Below, piece after piece: positions 19,476 to 28,904 of a DNA stretch of 64,000 nt. Position 1 is the first letter of the stretch, and the number at the start of each line of letters is the position of its first letter. Both the position numbers and the translations under genes were made by a program. The notes under the pieces are model-generated. The model made no database searches. It was not told where the DNA came from and saw nothing but the letters and a program-made list of their open reading frames with translations. Origin of the DNA: Ornithinimicrobium cerasi. GTDB taxonomy: Bacteria > Actinomycetota > Actinomycetes > Actinomycetales > Dermatophilaceae. The stretch lies in assembly GCF_003702705.1 (NCBI RefSeq), contig NZ_QZMN01000003.1, positions 186,001-250,000 on the forward strand, given 5' to 3'.

Positions 19476-20441
19476 TCAGTGCGCTGCCGCCTCCGCGTGC
19501 TCGTCCTTCTTGCGAGGCACCAGCTTGAGCAGACCGACGACGACGAGGCCGACGGTCAGGCCGAGGATGGCCGAGAAGAAGGTGTTGGTCAGCCAGGTCG
19601 CGAGGCCGGCCATCCCCGGCAGCCAGCCCGCGACGACCTCCTCGGCATGGTGCACCCAGTCGTAGATCGGCGAGAAGCCGAGCTCGTCCATACCCACCAG
19701 CAGGATGTGCCCGCCGACCCAGAGCATGGCGACGACGCCGACGATGGAGAGCACCTTCAGCACGACGGGCATGGCCTTGACGAGTCCCCGGCCCACCCGC
19801 TGGGCCCACTCCTGCGGGCGTGCCGCGAGGTGGAGGCCGACGTCGTCCATCTTCACGATGAGCGCGACGGCCCCGTAGATGAGCAGCGTGATGGCGATCG
19901 CGACGACGACGAGGATGACCGCCCGGTTGAGCAGCGGCTCGTCGGCGACCTCGTTGAGGGAGATGACCATGATCTCGGCGGAGAGGATGAAGTCGGTGCG
20001 GATCGCGCCCGCGACCATCTTCTTCTCCTGCTCCGGCCCCTGCTCGACGACCGGCGCGTCCTTCGCGGCGTCGTGGTGGCCACCCACGCCGAGCCACTCC
20101 AGCACCTTGTGGGCACCCTCGTAGGACAGGTACAGCCCACCCAGCATGAGGATCGGGGTGAGCAGCCAGGGAGCGAACTGGCTGAGGAGCAGCGCCGCGG
20201 GCACGATGAAGAGCAGCTTGTTGCGCAGCGACCCCAGGCCGATCTTCTTGATGATCGGCAGCTCACGGCTGGGGTCGAACCCGGTCACGTAGCGCGGCGT
20301 GACGGCGGCGTCATCGACGACCACACCCGCTGCCTTCATCCCCGCCCGCCCCGCGGCGGCGCTGATGTCGTCGACGGAGGCGGCCGCGACCCGTGCGATC
20401 GCGGCGATGTCGTCGAGCAGGGCGGCCAGACCAGCAGCCAT
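19476..20441 (-). CDS. DUF808 family membrane protein
   Basis: 321 residues. N-terminal MAAGLAALLDDIAAIARVAAASVDDISAAAG, then VDDAAVTPRYVTGFDPSRELPII and ISLNEVADEPLLNRA, all typical of DUF808 (E. coli YedI). Six or seven transmembrane helices. Function unknown. The ATG at 20441 follows GGAAGAGG; the frame runs on upstream, but the family N-terminus fixes this start. It stands alone, with a repeat array on its 3' side and a thiolase gene upstream in the same direction. Confidence 0.9.
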   Translation of the reverse strand: MAAGLAALLDDIAAIARVAAASVDDISAAAGRAGMKAAGVVVDDAAVTPRYVTGFDPSRELPIIKKIGLGSLRNKLLFIVPAALLLSQFAPWLLTPILMLGGLYLSYEGAHKVLEWLGVGGHHDAAKDAPVVEQGPEQEKKMVAGAIRTDFILSAEIMVISLNEVADEPLLNRAVILVVVAIAITLLIYGAVALIVKMDDVGLHLAARPQEWAQRVGRGLVKAMPVVLKVLSIVGVVAMLWVGGHILLVGMDELGFSPIYDWVHHAEEVVAGWLPGMAGLATWLTNTFFSAILGLTVGLVVVGLLKLVPRKKDEHAEAAAH

Positions 20442-20579
20442 CGGGGGTACCTCTTCCACGGACGGGCGGTGAACTGTCCAAGGGTAGGCCAGCCCGGGAC
20501 GAGGGGCAGCGTGTGCCGTGCGCAACCGGCTCCCCGTGCAGCGCGGCCGCCCTCCACCGGGCCGCGCCCGGACGGGCCG

Positions 20580-21809
20580 TCAGCTCAGGCGCTCGATCAC
20601 CATCGCCATGCCCTGCCCGCCACCGACGCACATCGTCTCGAGGCCGAACTGCCCGTCCCGGGTCTGCAGCGCGTTGATGAGGGTCGTCGAGATGCGCGCA
20701 CCGGTCGACCCGAACGGGTGGCCCAGCGCGATGGCCCCACCGTGCACGTTGAGCCGCTCGGGATCCATCCCGAGGGCGTCCGCGGACCCGAGCACCTGCA
20801 CCGCGAAGGCCTCGTTGATCTCGTAGAGGTCCATGTCCTCGATCGTCATCCCGGCCCTGGCCAGCGCCTGCCGCGACGCGTCCACCGGGCCCAGCCCCAT
20901 GATCTCCGGGGAGAGCGCGGACACGCCGGTGGAGACGACCCGCGCCAGCGGTGTCAGCCCCAGGTCCCTGGCCCGCGTGTCGCTCATCACCACGAGCGCC
21001 GCCGCCCCGTCGTTGAGCGGGCAGCAGTTGCCCGCGGTGACCGTGCCGCCCTCCCGGAACACCGGCTGCAGCTGCGACACCTTCTCCAGCGTCACTCCCG
21101 CGCGCGGCCCGTCGTCGGTGGACACCACGGTGCCGTCGGCCAGGGTGACCGGCGCGATCTCACGGGCGAAGACGCCCTCCGCGATGGCCTGCTCCGCACG
21201 GTTCTGCGAGAGCACCCCCCACTCGTCCTGGCGCTCGCGGGAGATGCCCAGCGAGGTGGCGACGTTCTCGGCCGTCTGGCCCATCGCCAGGTAGACGTCG
21301 GGCAGCGCCCCGTGCTCGCGGGGGTCCGTCCACGTCTCGTTCGTCCGGGCCGTCTCCTCGCCGCGGGCCACGGCCTCGGCGAAGAGCGGGTTGCGCCACG
21401 CCTCCCGGCCCCCGCCCGCGCCGCCGAACTCGGCATACCTCGACACGCACTCCACCCCGGCGCTGATGAAGACGTCCCCCTCGCCCGCCCGGATGGCGTG
21501 GAAGGCCTGGCGGGTGGTCTGGACCGAGGAGGCGCAGAAGCGGTTGACCGTCGCGCCCGGCACGCCGTCGAGGCCCAGCAGCACGCTCACCACGCGGGCC
21601 ATGTTGAAGCCGTGCTCGCCCCAGGGCTCCGCGCACCCGAGGTAGAGGTCGTCCACCGTCGTCGGGTCCAGCGCCGGGACCTGCTCCAGCGCCGCCCGGA
21701 TCACGCCGGCGGCGAGATCGTCCGGCCGTACCGTGGTCAGCGAGCCCTTGAAGGCGCGGCCGATGGGAGTGCGGGCGGCGGCGACGATGACGGCCTGGGG
21801 CGCTGACAT
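20580..21809 (-). CDS. Thiolase (acetyl-CoA C-acyltransferase)
   Basis: 409 residues. Active-site Cys in NRFCASSVQ, His in ALGHPFGSTG and second Cys in CVGGGQG are all present, so it should be a working thiolase that breaks or makes 3-ketoacyl-CoA. Length and motifs fit the degradative, FadA-like type. A strong AGGAGG site precedes the ATG. The following genes on the same strand are the ole olefin operon, but a 210-base gap with a long palindrome separates them, so co-regulation is uncertain. Confidence 0.93.
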   Translation of the reverse strand: MSAPQAVIVAAARTPIGRAFKGSLTTVRPDDLAAGVIRAALEQVPALDPTTVDDLYLGCAEPWGEHGFNMARVVSVLLGLDGVPGATVNRFCASSVQTTRQAFHAIRAGEGDVFISAGVECVSRYAEFGGAGGGREAWRNPLFAEAVARGEETARTNETWTDPREHGALPDVYLAMGQTAENVATSLGISRERQDEWGVLSQNRAEQAIAEGVFAREIAPVTLADGTVVSTDDGPRAGVTLEKVSQLQPVFREGGTVTAGNCCPLNDGAAALVVMSDTRARDLGLTPLARVVSTGVSALSPEIMGLGPVDASRQALARAGMTIEDMDLYEINEAFAVQVLGSADALGMDPERLNVHGGAIALGHPFGSTGARISTTLINALQTRDGQFGLETMCVGGGQGMAMVIERLS

Positions 21810-21924
21810 GGTGATCCTCCTTGACGGGCGCCGGGGGTGGTCGGCGCCTGGGAACGGGTCGGTATGCCGGGAGTCTAGGCGCGCGCGTCCGGGCCCCGAG
21901 GGTGCCGTGCCGCTCGCGTCACAT

Positions 21925-21994
21925 GCCTGTGCCGGGCTGTCGTGCCACGACGAACGCCCTGGCGACGGGCGTGACACGACAGCCGCGCACAGGC
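21925..21994. repeat. Imperfect 20-bp-arm palindrome between thiolase and oleD
   Basis: The 20 bases at 21925-21944 match the reverse complement of 21975-21994 at 18 positions, with a 30-base loop. A further small hairpin (CATCGC...GCGATG) lies at 21994-22011. It follows the end of oleD, so it may serve as its terminator. Confidence 0.75.
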
Positions 21995-22020
21995 CATCGC
22001 GCACAGGCGATGCGGACGGT

Positions 22021-23010
22021 TCAGCGACCGGAGGTGGCCGCAAGCCGGGCCAGGCCCTCGTCCAGGCGCACGCGCGGCGCCCAGCGCAGCACCTCGCGCG
22101 TGCGCCGCTGGTCGAACCAGTGCGCGGTGCTGAGCTGCTCGGCGAGGAAGCGGGTGATGGGCGGCTGCGTGATCGACGGCACCCGCGGGAGGCGGTCCGC
22201 GACCGCGACGGCGCCCTCGACGACGGCCCCCAGCCCCCAGGCGAGCGGCACCGGCACGTGCACGCGGGGCGGCGGTGCGCCCACGGCGCGGCAGATGTCC
22301 GCCACCAGCTCGCCGACGGGTCGTGGCTCGCCGTTGGAGACGACCAGCGCCTGCCCGTGCGCGTCCTCGGCCCGGTCCAGCGCGGCGACGATGGCCTCCG
22401 CCGCGTTGTCGACGTACGTCGTGTCGATGAGGACGGTGCCCCGGCCCACGAGCACCAGGCGCCCCTGGCGCGCGCGGTCGATGATCCGCCCGACGAGCTG
22501 GGTGTCCCCGGGGCCCCACACCAGGTGCGGCCGGACCGCGACGACCGCCAGCTCGGGGCTGTCGGCGTTGAGCGCGAACAGCTCCGCCGCAGCCTTGGTC
22601 CGCGCGTAGTGCCCCCGCGCCCGCATCGGGGTCGCCGGACCGGCGGGCGCACCCACCAGCGAGCGCCCGGTGTGCGTGACCGAGGGGGAGGAGACCTGGA
22701 CCAGCCGCCCGCCGCCCTGGGCGCGGAGCGCCTCGACGACGTAACCGGTGCCCCGCACGTTGGTGTCCACGAACTCCATCCAGTCGCCCACCACGTCGAC
22801 CTTGGCGGCAAGGTGGACGACGGCGTCCTGGCCGTCGACCGCGCGGCGCACGTCCTCGCGCCGCCGGACGTCGCCGAGCACCTCGCGGTGCCTCCCTCCC
22901 GCGCTGCGCCGCTGCATGACCGTGACCGCGTCCCCGCGGGCGGCGAGCAGGTCGGCGACGGCGCCGCCGAGCATGCCGCTCGCGCCGGTCACCAGGACCG
23001 AGCGCGCCAT
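22021..23010 (-). CDS. oleD: OleD-like NAD(P)-dependent 2-alkyl-3-ketoalkanoate reductase
   Basis: 329 residues of the 3-beta-HSD/epimerase type: VLVTGASGMLGGAVA Rossmann motif at the N-terminus and the YxxxK catalytic pair in HYARTKAAAE. OleD reduces the beta-keto acid from OleA to a beta-hydroxy acid, which OleC closes to a beta-lactone. The ATG overlaps the oleBC stop (TGATG), so it is the last gene of the operon. Identification rests on the family plus the oleA-oleBC context. Confidence 0.85.
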   Translation of the reverse strand: MARSVLVTGASGMLGGAVADLLAARGDAVTVMQRRSAGGRHREVLGDVRRREDVRRAVDGQDAVVHLAAKVDVVGDWMEFVDTNVRGTGYVVEALRAQGGGRLVQVSSPSVTHTGRSLVGAPAGPATPMRARGHYARTKAAAELFALNADSPELAVVAVRPHLVWGPGDTQLVGRIIDRARQGRLVLVGRGTVLIDTTYVDNAAEAIVAALDRAEDAHGQALVVSNGEPRPVGELVADICRAVGAPPPRVHVPVPLAWGLGAVVEGAVAVADRLPRVPSITQPPITRFLAEQLSTAHWFDQRRTREVLRWAPRVRLDEGLARLAATSGR

Positions 23011-25721
23011 CAGCGGCTCCGCCTGCTCGGTGCGCCGTGGGGCAGCAGATCCCTCAGCCGGCGCCCGACGGTCCGGCCGTGCAGCACCCCGTCGGCCCAC
23101 GCGGACAGCGCCGTGCGGTCGACCTTGCTGGCGTGCCGCACGTCGACGGGCAGCCAGCTGCGCACCAGGACCGCCGCCACCGGGACGGGCGCCGCGGCGG
23201 CGCGCACCGCCGCCGCCAGGCCCGCCGGCGCCAGCACCGCGCTCCCCGCCGGTGCACCCAGCGCCTGTGCTCGGCCCCCGGGACGCTCCTCGGGCACGAC
23301 CACGACGACGACCTGCTGCACCCCGTCGGGACCGACGCCGACGGCGGCCACCTCCGCCAGCCCGGGCACCTGCCGCACCCGTCCCTCGACCGGGTAGGGC
23401 GTCACCGGCCCCTCGCTCGTCCGGACCACGTGGGAGAGCCGCCCCTCGACCCACAGCCTCCCCGCACCGTCGAGGTGGCCGACGTCACCGGTGCGGTGCC
23501 AGCCCGCGGGCCGCTCGCTCGCGGCCTGCCGCGCCCACAGCCGGTCGTAGCGGTCCTTGACGTGCGCCCCGCGCACCACGACCTCCCCGACGGTCCCGGG
23601 AGCGGTGGTCAGGTCCTCCTCCGGTATGCCGTTCGCGTCCAGCCGCGCGATCCCCACCTCGACACCCGGCACCGGTGTGCCCACGCACACCCCGGCCTGA
23701 CCGTCCGTGTCGGCGGGGGAGAGGGCGGTGGGGTCCAGGGTGGCGACGGGCAGCGCCTCGGTCATGCCGTAGGGCGTCTGGGTCTGCGCGGAGGGCAGCA
23801 CCGCCCGCACCTGGCGGAGCAGCTCGACGGGGACGGGGGCCCCGGCCGAGAGGACGAGCCGGGGCCCGCGCAGCCCGTCGCGCCCGGTGCCGTCCAGGTC
23901 CGCGGCGGTCGCCACCACGTTGCGCAGGGCTGCCGGGGCCGCGAAGACGACGCTGGCGTCGACGGCGCTGACCGCGTCGGCGAGCGCGGTGGCGGTCAGC
24001 GTGTGCGGCGCCGTGACGTCCATGTCCGGGACTGCGCTGGTGAGCCCCAGGGCGGGGCCGTAGAGCGCGAACGGGGCGAAGGCCGCCACGAGGCGCTCGC
24101 CCGCCCTCAGGTCGAAGGTGTCCCGCAGCAGGGCCACCTGGGCGCCGAGCTGGTCGCGGGTGTAGACGACGCCCTTGGGGGGGCCGGTGGCCCCCGACGT
24201 GAAGAGCACCGCCCCGTCGGCGTCCCCGGGCACGGCACCGGAGCCGGCGCCCCCGGAACCCCCGGGCCCGTCCCCGCTGAGTCCGCGCCCGAGCAGGGCG
24301 AGCGCCTCCAGCTCGGGACCGCCGACCTCGACCCGCAGCCGCCGCGCCCGGACCCGGCTCGCGGCGGCGAGGGCGAGCGCGGGCCGGATGCCCACGACGA
24401 GGCTGGGGGCTGCCGACCGCAGCGCCGCGCCGAGCCGCCCGAGGCCCAGCCCCGCGTCGGCGACCACGACGACCGCCCCGAGCCGCCACAGCGCGTAGAC
24501 GAGGGTGGTGAGCTCGACACCGGGGGGCACCATGACCGCGACCCGGTCGCCGGGGCCCACGCCCCGCTGCGCCAGACCGCGTGCGACGTCCTCGACCAAC
24601 GCCGCCAGCTCGCCGAAGGTCACGCTGCGTCCGCCGGGGCGCAGCTCGACGACGGCCGGCCGGTCGGGGGCGGAGTCGTCGACGGTGATCGGGACCCGCT
24701 GCGCCGCAGCCGGTCCGGATGACCTCGTGGTCGTCCCCGGTCGGTGGGCCTCGAGCCAGCTCCAGATCACCCCGACCCCCTCGGGGCGGTCCTCGAGAAC
24801 GAGGTGGGAGGCGCCGGCGTAGCGCTGCACGTCCGCGTGGGGGAGGCGGTCGAGGAGATCCGTCAGGTACCGGTCGCCGAAGACCGGGTCCCGGGGACCC
24901 CAGACGAGCAGCGCCGGCACGTCGAGGCCGCGCACGCCCTCGGCGATCGTGTCGAGCGTGCCCCGGCTGGGGTGGTGGTCCTCGAAGGGGATGTCGCGCA
25001 CGAAGTCGGCGACCGCCGCCCGGCGCCCCGGCGTCGCGTAGGGAGCGGCGAACGCGTCGCGCACCTCCCGAGGCAGCGGCGGCACGGACAGCACCGTCGT
25101 CGCCCGCACGAAGGCCGGCGTGCGCTGGCAGGCCCGGGCCAGCACGCCGGGGGCCCGGGCCAGCCGGATGACGGACGGAGGGGCGCTGTCGGCGGGCTGG
25201 TGCACCGCGGTGTTGGTGAGCACGACGCCGGCCAGCTGCTCGCGGTGCCGCAGCGCCCAGCCCAGGCTGACGGGGCCGCCCCAGTCGTGCGCCAGGGTCA
25301 GGACCGGCCCGGACACCTCCAGCACGTCGGTCAGCCGGGAGAGGTCCTCCACACGCTGGGCCAGACGGCGGGGCGCCTCCGGACGGGACGAGTACCCCAT
25401 ACCGAGCTGGTCGACGGCGACCACGCGCCAGCCGGGCGGGGCCTGCGCGAGCACCCGCCGCCACAGGTAGGACCAGGTCGGGTTGCCGTGCACGCACAGC
25501 AGCGTGGCGACCACCACCTCGCCGCGCTCCTCCAGGAGCGGACCGGTGTCCAGCACGTGCCAGCTGCGGCTGACCCCCTCGGCGTCGGGCGCCACGACCA
25601 CCCGCGACCAGCGCGGGTCCAGGCCGGGGAGGTCGTGCCCCTGTCGCGGCAGGCCGGCCGCGTCGTGGGCGGAGGGCCCCGCCGGGCCGTGCACGTGCTG
25701 GCTCGTCGCGGGCACGCTCAC
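23010..25721 (-). CDS. oleBC: OleBC fusion: beta-lactone decarboxylase + beta-lactone synthetase
   Basis: 903 residues. Residues about 40-330 are an alpha/beta hydrolase of haloalkane-dehalogenase type with VHGNPTWSY (oxyanion region), nucleophile Asp146 in LAHDWGGPVS and His in GASHLVLED. Residues about 345-900 are an AMP-binding enzyme with LFTSGATGPPKGV and YGMTEALPV. In olefin synthesis OleC forms the beta-lactone and OleB removes CO2 to give the cis-olefin. Such OleBC fusions are known in actinobacteria such as Micrococcus luteus. GTG start one base after the oleA stop. A Pro/Gly-rich linker lies inside the OleC part (around 483-495). Confidence 0.92.
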   Translation of the reverse strand: MSVPATSQHVHGPAGPSAHDAAGLPRQGHDLPGLDPRWSRVVVAPDAEGVSRSWHVLDTGPLLEERGEVVVATLLCVHGNPTWSYLWRRVLAQAPPGWRVVAVDQLGMGYSSRPEAPRRLAQRVEDLSRLTDVLEVSGPVLTLAHDWGGPVSLGWALRHREQLAGVVLTNTAVHQPADSAPPSVIRLARAPGVLARACQRTPAFVRATTVLSVPPLPREVRDAFAAPYATPGRRAAVADFVRDIPFEDHHPSRGTLDTIAEGVRGLDVPALLVWGPRDPVFGDRYLTDLLDRLPHADVQRYAGASHLVLEDRPEGVGVIWSWLEAHRPGTTTRSSGPAAAQRVPITVDDSAPDRPAVVELRPGGRSVTFGELAALVEDVARGLAQRGVGPGDRVAVMVPPGVELTTLVYALWRLGAVVVVADAGLGLGRLGAALRSAAPSLVVGIRPALALAAASRVRARRLRVEVGGPELEALALLGRGLSGDGPGGSGGAGSGAVPGDADGAVLFTSGATGPPKGVVYTRDQLGAQVALLRDTFDLRAGERLVAAFAPFALYGPALGLTSAVPDMDVTAPHTLTATALADAVSAVDASVVFAAPAALRNVVATAADLDGTGRDGLRGPRLVLSAGAPVPVELLRQVRAVLPSAQTQTPYGMTEALPVATLDPTALSPADTDGQAGVCVGTPVPGVEVGIARLDANGIPEEDLTTAPGTVGEVVVRGAHVKDRYDRLWARQAASERPAGWHRTGDVGHLDGAGRLWVEGRLSHVVRTSEGPVTPYPVEGRVRQVPGLAEVAAVGVGPDGVQQVVVVVVPEERPGGRAQALGAPAGSAVLAPAGLAAAVRAAAAPVPVAAVLVRSWLPVDVRHASKVDRTALSAWADGVLHGRTVGRRLRDLLPHGAPSRRSR

Positions 25722-25722
25722 C

Positions 25723-26745
25723 TCACCAGATCAGCTCGAGGCAGGTCATGTTCAGGCCCGAGCCGATCCCCATGAGGAGGACCCGGTCGCCGCGCTCCAG
25801 GCTGGACGCCTCCTTGGCGAGGGTGATGGCCACCGCGGCCGGCCCGACGTTGCCGAAGGTGGGGAAGGTGAGGGGGATGCGGCTCTTGTCCAGGCCCAGC
25901 GCCTCCGCGGTGCGGCCGGTGTGGACCTTGGAGACCTGGTGGACGATGTAACGGTCCATGTCGGACCAGTCGAAGTCGGCCGCCGCGGCCTTCCAGAGGT
26001 CGGCGGCGAGCCCCATCCCGGCGATGAGCAGGCCCTGGGTGTCGGTGCGCATGTGCTCGAAGTCGCCGACGCACAGGTCGTGGTGCTCGCTGGCGGCGCG
26101 ACTGGCACCGCCGACCACCCGGTGGCCGTCCGGGTGCTCGCTCGACCGCCCGAGCACCATCGCCGCGGCTCCCGACCCGAGCGTGAGGGTGGCGAACTGG
26201 CTGACGATGTCGTGCGAGGTCGCCTCGGGGGAGGACAGCCGGGCCAGGGTCCGCTGCTGCGGCTCGCGGGAACCCTCGCCGTCGACGACGAGCGCGTAGT
26301 CGATCTGGCCCGCGTCGATCATCGTGGCCGCGAGCTGCATCCCGTTGACGAAGCCGAGGCAGGCGTTGGTCAGGTCGAAGTTCAGGCAGCTCGGCGCCAG
26401 GCCCAGCTCCGCGTGGACCCGCACCGCGATCGAGGGCTCGAGGTAGCTGCGGCTGACCGAGGTGTTGATGAGCAGGCCGATCCGGCCCGGGTCGATGCCG
26501 GCCTCCTCGATCGCGAGGCGGCCCGCCTCGATGGCACCGTCGACGAAGTCCTCACCCTCGGCCCACCACCGTCGCTCCCGGATGCCCGCCAGGGCGGCCA
26601 GCATCCCGGGACGCAGGCCGTTGCGGGCGTAGGAGGCGCCGATGATCTCGTCGAACTCCGCCGAGGTCTTGACGACCGGGGCGTCGACCGCGACGACGGA
26701 CAGCACCGCGGTGTCGGTGGTGCGGAAGGTGGCGTTGCCGTTCAC
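25723..26745 (-). CDS. oleA: OleA, acyl-CoA head-to-head condensing thiolase
   Basis: 340 residues, KAS III-like. OleA joins two acyl-CoA molecules by non-decarboxylating Claisen condensation to a 2-alkyl-3-keto acid. Nucleophile Cys129 (LTNACLGF), His269 (VHQVSK) and Asn299 (FGNVGPA) are present. Glu103 in YLEPS stands 26 residues before the Cys, the same spacing as the diagnostic Glu117/Cys143 pair I recall for Xanthomonas OleA. This separates it from ordinary FabH. GTG start. First gene of oleA-oleBC-oleD. Confidence 0.93.
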   Translation of the reverse strand: MNGNATFRTTDTAVLSVVAVDAPVVKTSAEFDEIIGASYARNGLRPGMLAALAGIRERRWWAEGEDFVDGAIEAGRLAIEEAGIDPGRIGLLINTSVSRSYLEPSIAVRVHAELGLAPSCLNFDLTNACLGFVNGMQLAATMIDAGQIDYALVVDGEGSREPQQRTLARLSSPEATSHDIVSQFATLTLGSGAAAMVLGRSSEHPDGHRVVGGASRAASEHHDLCVGDFEHMRTDTQGLLIAGMGLAADLWKAAAADFDWSDMDRYIVHQVSKVHTGRTAEALGLDKSRIPLTFPTFGNVGPAAVAITLAKEASSLERGDRVLLMGIGSGLNMTCLELIW

Positions 26746-26915
26746 GGGTGAGGAACCTCGCAGCAGAAGGGGGGTAGGGCGTCATTCGATCACAGCGCAC
26801 GGCCCTGGGCAGAACCGGAACGTCCTCCCCAGGGGCGTGTGTCACGATGACCCGGTACCGGCCGCAGGCGCGCTCGCGGCGCGCCCTGGCCCCACCCAGA
26901 GGGGAAGGAAGACCC

Positions 26916-27776
26916 ATGAGCACCATCCGTACCCGTTGGGCGGGACTGCTGAGCGCGGGTGCGCTGACGCTGACGCTCGGCGCCTGCTCCGACGACGGCA
27001 CCGTCGCCGAGAGCAGCGCGACGCAGACGCAGCCCGCCGCCGACGCCGGGGCCACGCAGACGCCGACCGAGGCGACCGAGGTGGCCGAGGGCGAGGAGAT
27101 CGACCCCACCGAGTTCGTCGCGATGATGAAGTCCCCCGGCGAGGCCATGCTGTCCTCCTACACGATGACGATGATCATGAGGACGGGTGGTGAGGACGTC
27201 ACCCTGGACGGCGCCGTCGACGTCTCCGGCGACAGCCCGGCGCTCGACATGGAGATGGAGATCCCCGGCGCGGGCGCCATGGAGATGGTGATGGTCGACG
27301 GGCGACTCTTCATGTCGATGGCCGGCCTCACCCCCGACGGGAAGTACCTGGAGGTGCCGCCGGAGCAGCTCGGCGACACGGCGAGCGCCCTGGAGGAGGT
27401 CGACATCACCTCCCAGATGGACACCTGGGAGGAGGCGGCACGCAAGGTCGTCTACGTCGGCGAGGAGGACGTGGACGGCCAGACGATGCGTCACTACCAG
27501 GTGACCGTCGACAGCGCCGCCGCCCTCGACGCCGCCGGCGTGACCGGTGACGACGCCGCGGCCGCCACCTCGGCCGCCGGGGAGGAGTTCGTCTACGAGG
27601 TCTGGCTGGACGACGACAACCTCATGCGCAAGCTGGCCTTCGAGCTGGACGGCGTCGTCACCGAGATGACGGCCGACAACTGGGGCGAGGAGCAGGAGAT
27701 CGAGATGCCCGCCGAGGGGGACATCGTCCAGGGCCCCGGCGGGTCCGTGGACGACAGCACGTCCACCGACGGCTGA
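26916..27776 (+). CDS. Secreted lipoprotein, LppX/LprG-like fold suspected
   Basis: 286 residues with a signal peptide and lipobox L-G-A-C (Cys24), then an acidic Thr/Ala/Glu-rich linker to about residue 65 and a Met-rich beta-type domain (TMTMIMRTGG, DMEMEIPGAGAMEMVMVDGRLFMSM). The repeated beta strands are compatible with LolA/LppX-like half-barrels that bind lipid, but I cannot assign a family with certainty. GGGGAAGGAAG before the ATG decides the start. It diverges from oleA, so a link to export or sensing of long-chain hydrocarbons is possible but speculative. Confidence 0.8.
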   Translation: MSTIRTRWAGLLSAGALTLTLGACSDDGTVAESSATQTQPAADAGATQTPTEATEVAEGEEIDPTEFVAMMKSPGEAMLSSYTMTMIMRTGGEDVTLDGAVDVSGDSPALDMEMEIPGAGAMEMVMVDGRLFMSMAGLTPDGKYLEVPPEQLGDTASALEEVDITSQMDTWEEAARKVVYVGEEDVDGQTMRHYQVTVDSAAALDAAGVTGDDAAAATSAAGEEFVYEVWLDDDNLMRKLAFELDGVVTEMTADNWGEEQEIEMPAEGDIVQGPGGSVDDSTSTDG

Positions 27777-27786
27777 GCCGGGCCGG

Positions 27787-27816
27787 CTGCGGCGGGGCCG
27801 GTCGTCCCCGCCGCAG
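27787..27816. terminator. Bidirectional hairpin between lipoprotein gene and msrA
   Basis: CTGCGGCGGGG and its exact complement (27806-27816) form an 11-base stem with an 8-base loop between convergent stop codons. No T-run, as is common in GC-rich actinobacteria. Confidence 0.65.
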
Positions 27817-27822
27817 CACCGC

Positions 27823-28494
27823 TCAGGACGGCGGCAGCACGTCCGCCTGGGCCGGGACCTCGTCCTGACGGACCAGCCCGACGGGGCAGGTGTAGCCGTT
27901 CGGACCGTGGTTGCAGTAGCCGCCGGGGTTCTTGTGCAGGTACTGCTGGTGGTAGTCCTCCGCGTAGTAGAACGGTCCGGCCTCGGCCGCCGGGCGCAGC
28001 TCCGTGACGATGCGGCCGTGGCCCGCCGCCGTGAGGACCTTCTCGAAGGCGTCGCGGGTGGCCCGCGCCGCCGCCTCCTGGCCGGGCGTCGTCCAGTAGA
28101 TGGCCGAGCGGTACTGCGTGCCGCGGTCGTTGCCCTGCCGGTCCGGGGTCGTCGGGTCGTGGTTCTCCCAGAACGCCTTGAGCAGCAGCTCCGGAGTCGT
28201 GCGCCGCGGGTCGTAGGCGACGAGCACGGCCTCGGTGTGGCCCGTCCGGCCGGTGCACGTCTCCTGGTAGGTCGGGTTGGGGGTCGAGCCGCCCATGTAG
28301 CCGGCCGCGGTCGTCACCACCCCGGGCAGCTGCCAGAAGATGCGCTCGGCGCCCCAGAAGCAGCCCATGGCGACGTGGAGGACCTCGGTCCCCTCCGGCC
28401 AGGGCCCGTGCATCGAGGTGCCGAGGACCGTGTGGTGGGTCGGGATGCCGGGCAGCGGGTGCGCCCGGCCGGGCAGGGTGTGGCTGGTCTGCAT
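27823..28494 (-). CDS. msrA: Peptide methionine sulfoxide reductase MsrA
   Basis: 223 residues. It reduces methionine-S-sulfoxide in proteins. The active-site motif GCFWGAE holds Cys45; [18 protein letters not shown] and [14 protein letters not shown] (resolving Cys) complete the family pattern. The N-terminal extension of about 40 residues is usual for actinobacterial MsrA. ATG at 28494. Confidence 0.97.
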   Translation of the reverse strand: MQTSHTLPGRAHPLPGIPTHHTVLGTSMHGPWPEGTEVLHVAMGCFWGAERIFWQLPGVVTTAAGYMGGSTPNPTYQETCTGRTGHTEAVLVAYDPRRTTPELLLKAFWENHDPTTPDRQGNDRGTQYRSAIYWTTPGQEAAARATRDAFEKVLTAAGHGRIVTELRPAAEAGPFYYAEDYHQQYLHKNPGGYCNHGPNGYTCPVGLVRQDEVPAQADVLPPS

Positions 28495-28568
28495 ACCGTC
28501 CAGTCTCGCACCCGTTCCTGGGCAGGTCCGGTGGCGCCGACCGGGTCTGCTGTGGCACCTTGCCTGTC

Positions 28569-28904
28569 ATGCCGACGCTCGTGAACGCCCTGCCCGCAGC
28601 CACGGTCGAGCAGGGGCTCGCCGGCAGCGACTGGCTCGTCTACGTGATCCTGCCGCTGCTGCTCCTCCTGGCCGGGGGCTTCCTCCACCTGCGCGGCCGC
28701 GCCGAGCACCGCGAGGCCACCCGGTTGCGCGGCGGGTTCGGCGGGCCCCCCGGCTCGCTCGACATCGGCACCGAGCTCGGCTTCGGTGTGAAGAACAACC
28801 GCGGGAAGGTCCTGGCCGCGCAGCGGCAGATGCTCTGGGGCGGCATCCTGGCCGCCGTGGGCGCCCTGTGGCTGGTCGTCGGTCTGATCCTCGCCCTGGT
28901 GTGA
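28569..28904 (+). CDS. Small membrane protein upstream of MutL-type activator
   Basis: 111 residues with two transmembrane helices, VYVILPLLLLLAGGFLHL (about 25-45) and ILAAVGALWLVVGLILALV at the C-terminus, and a basic loop between them. No family recognised. Its stop overlaps the GTG of the next gene (GTGA), so the two are co-translated. TTG at 28560 is a possible earlier start. Confidence 0.65.
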   Translation: MPTLVNALPAATVEQGLAGSDWLVYVILPLLLLLAGGFLHLRGRAEHREATRLRGGFGGPPGSLDIGTELGFGVKNNRGKVLAAQRQMLWGGILAAVGALWLVVGLILALV

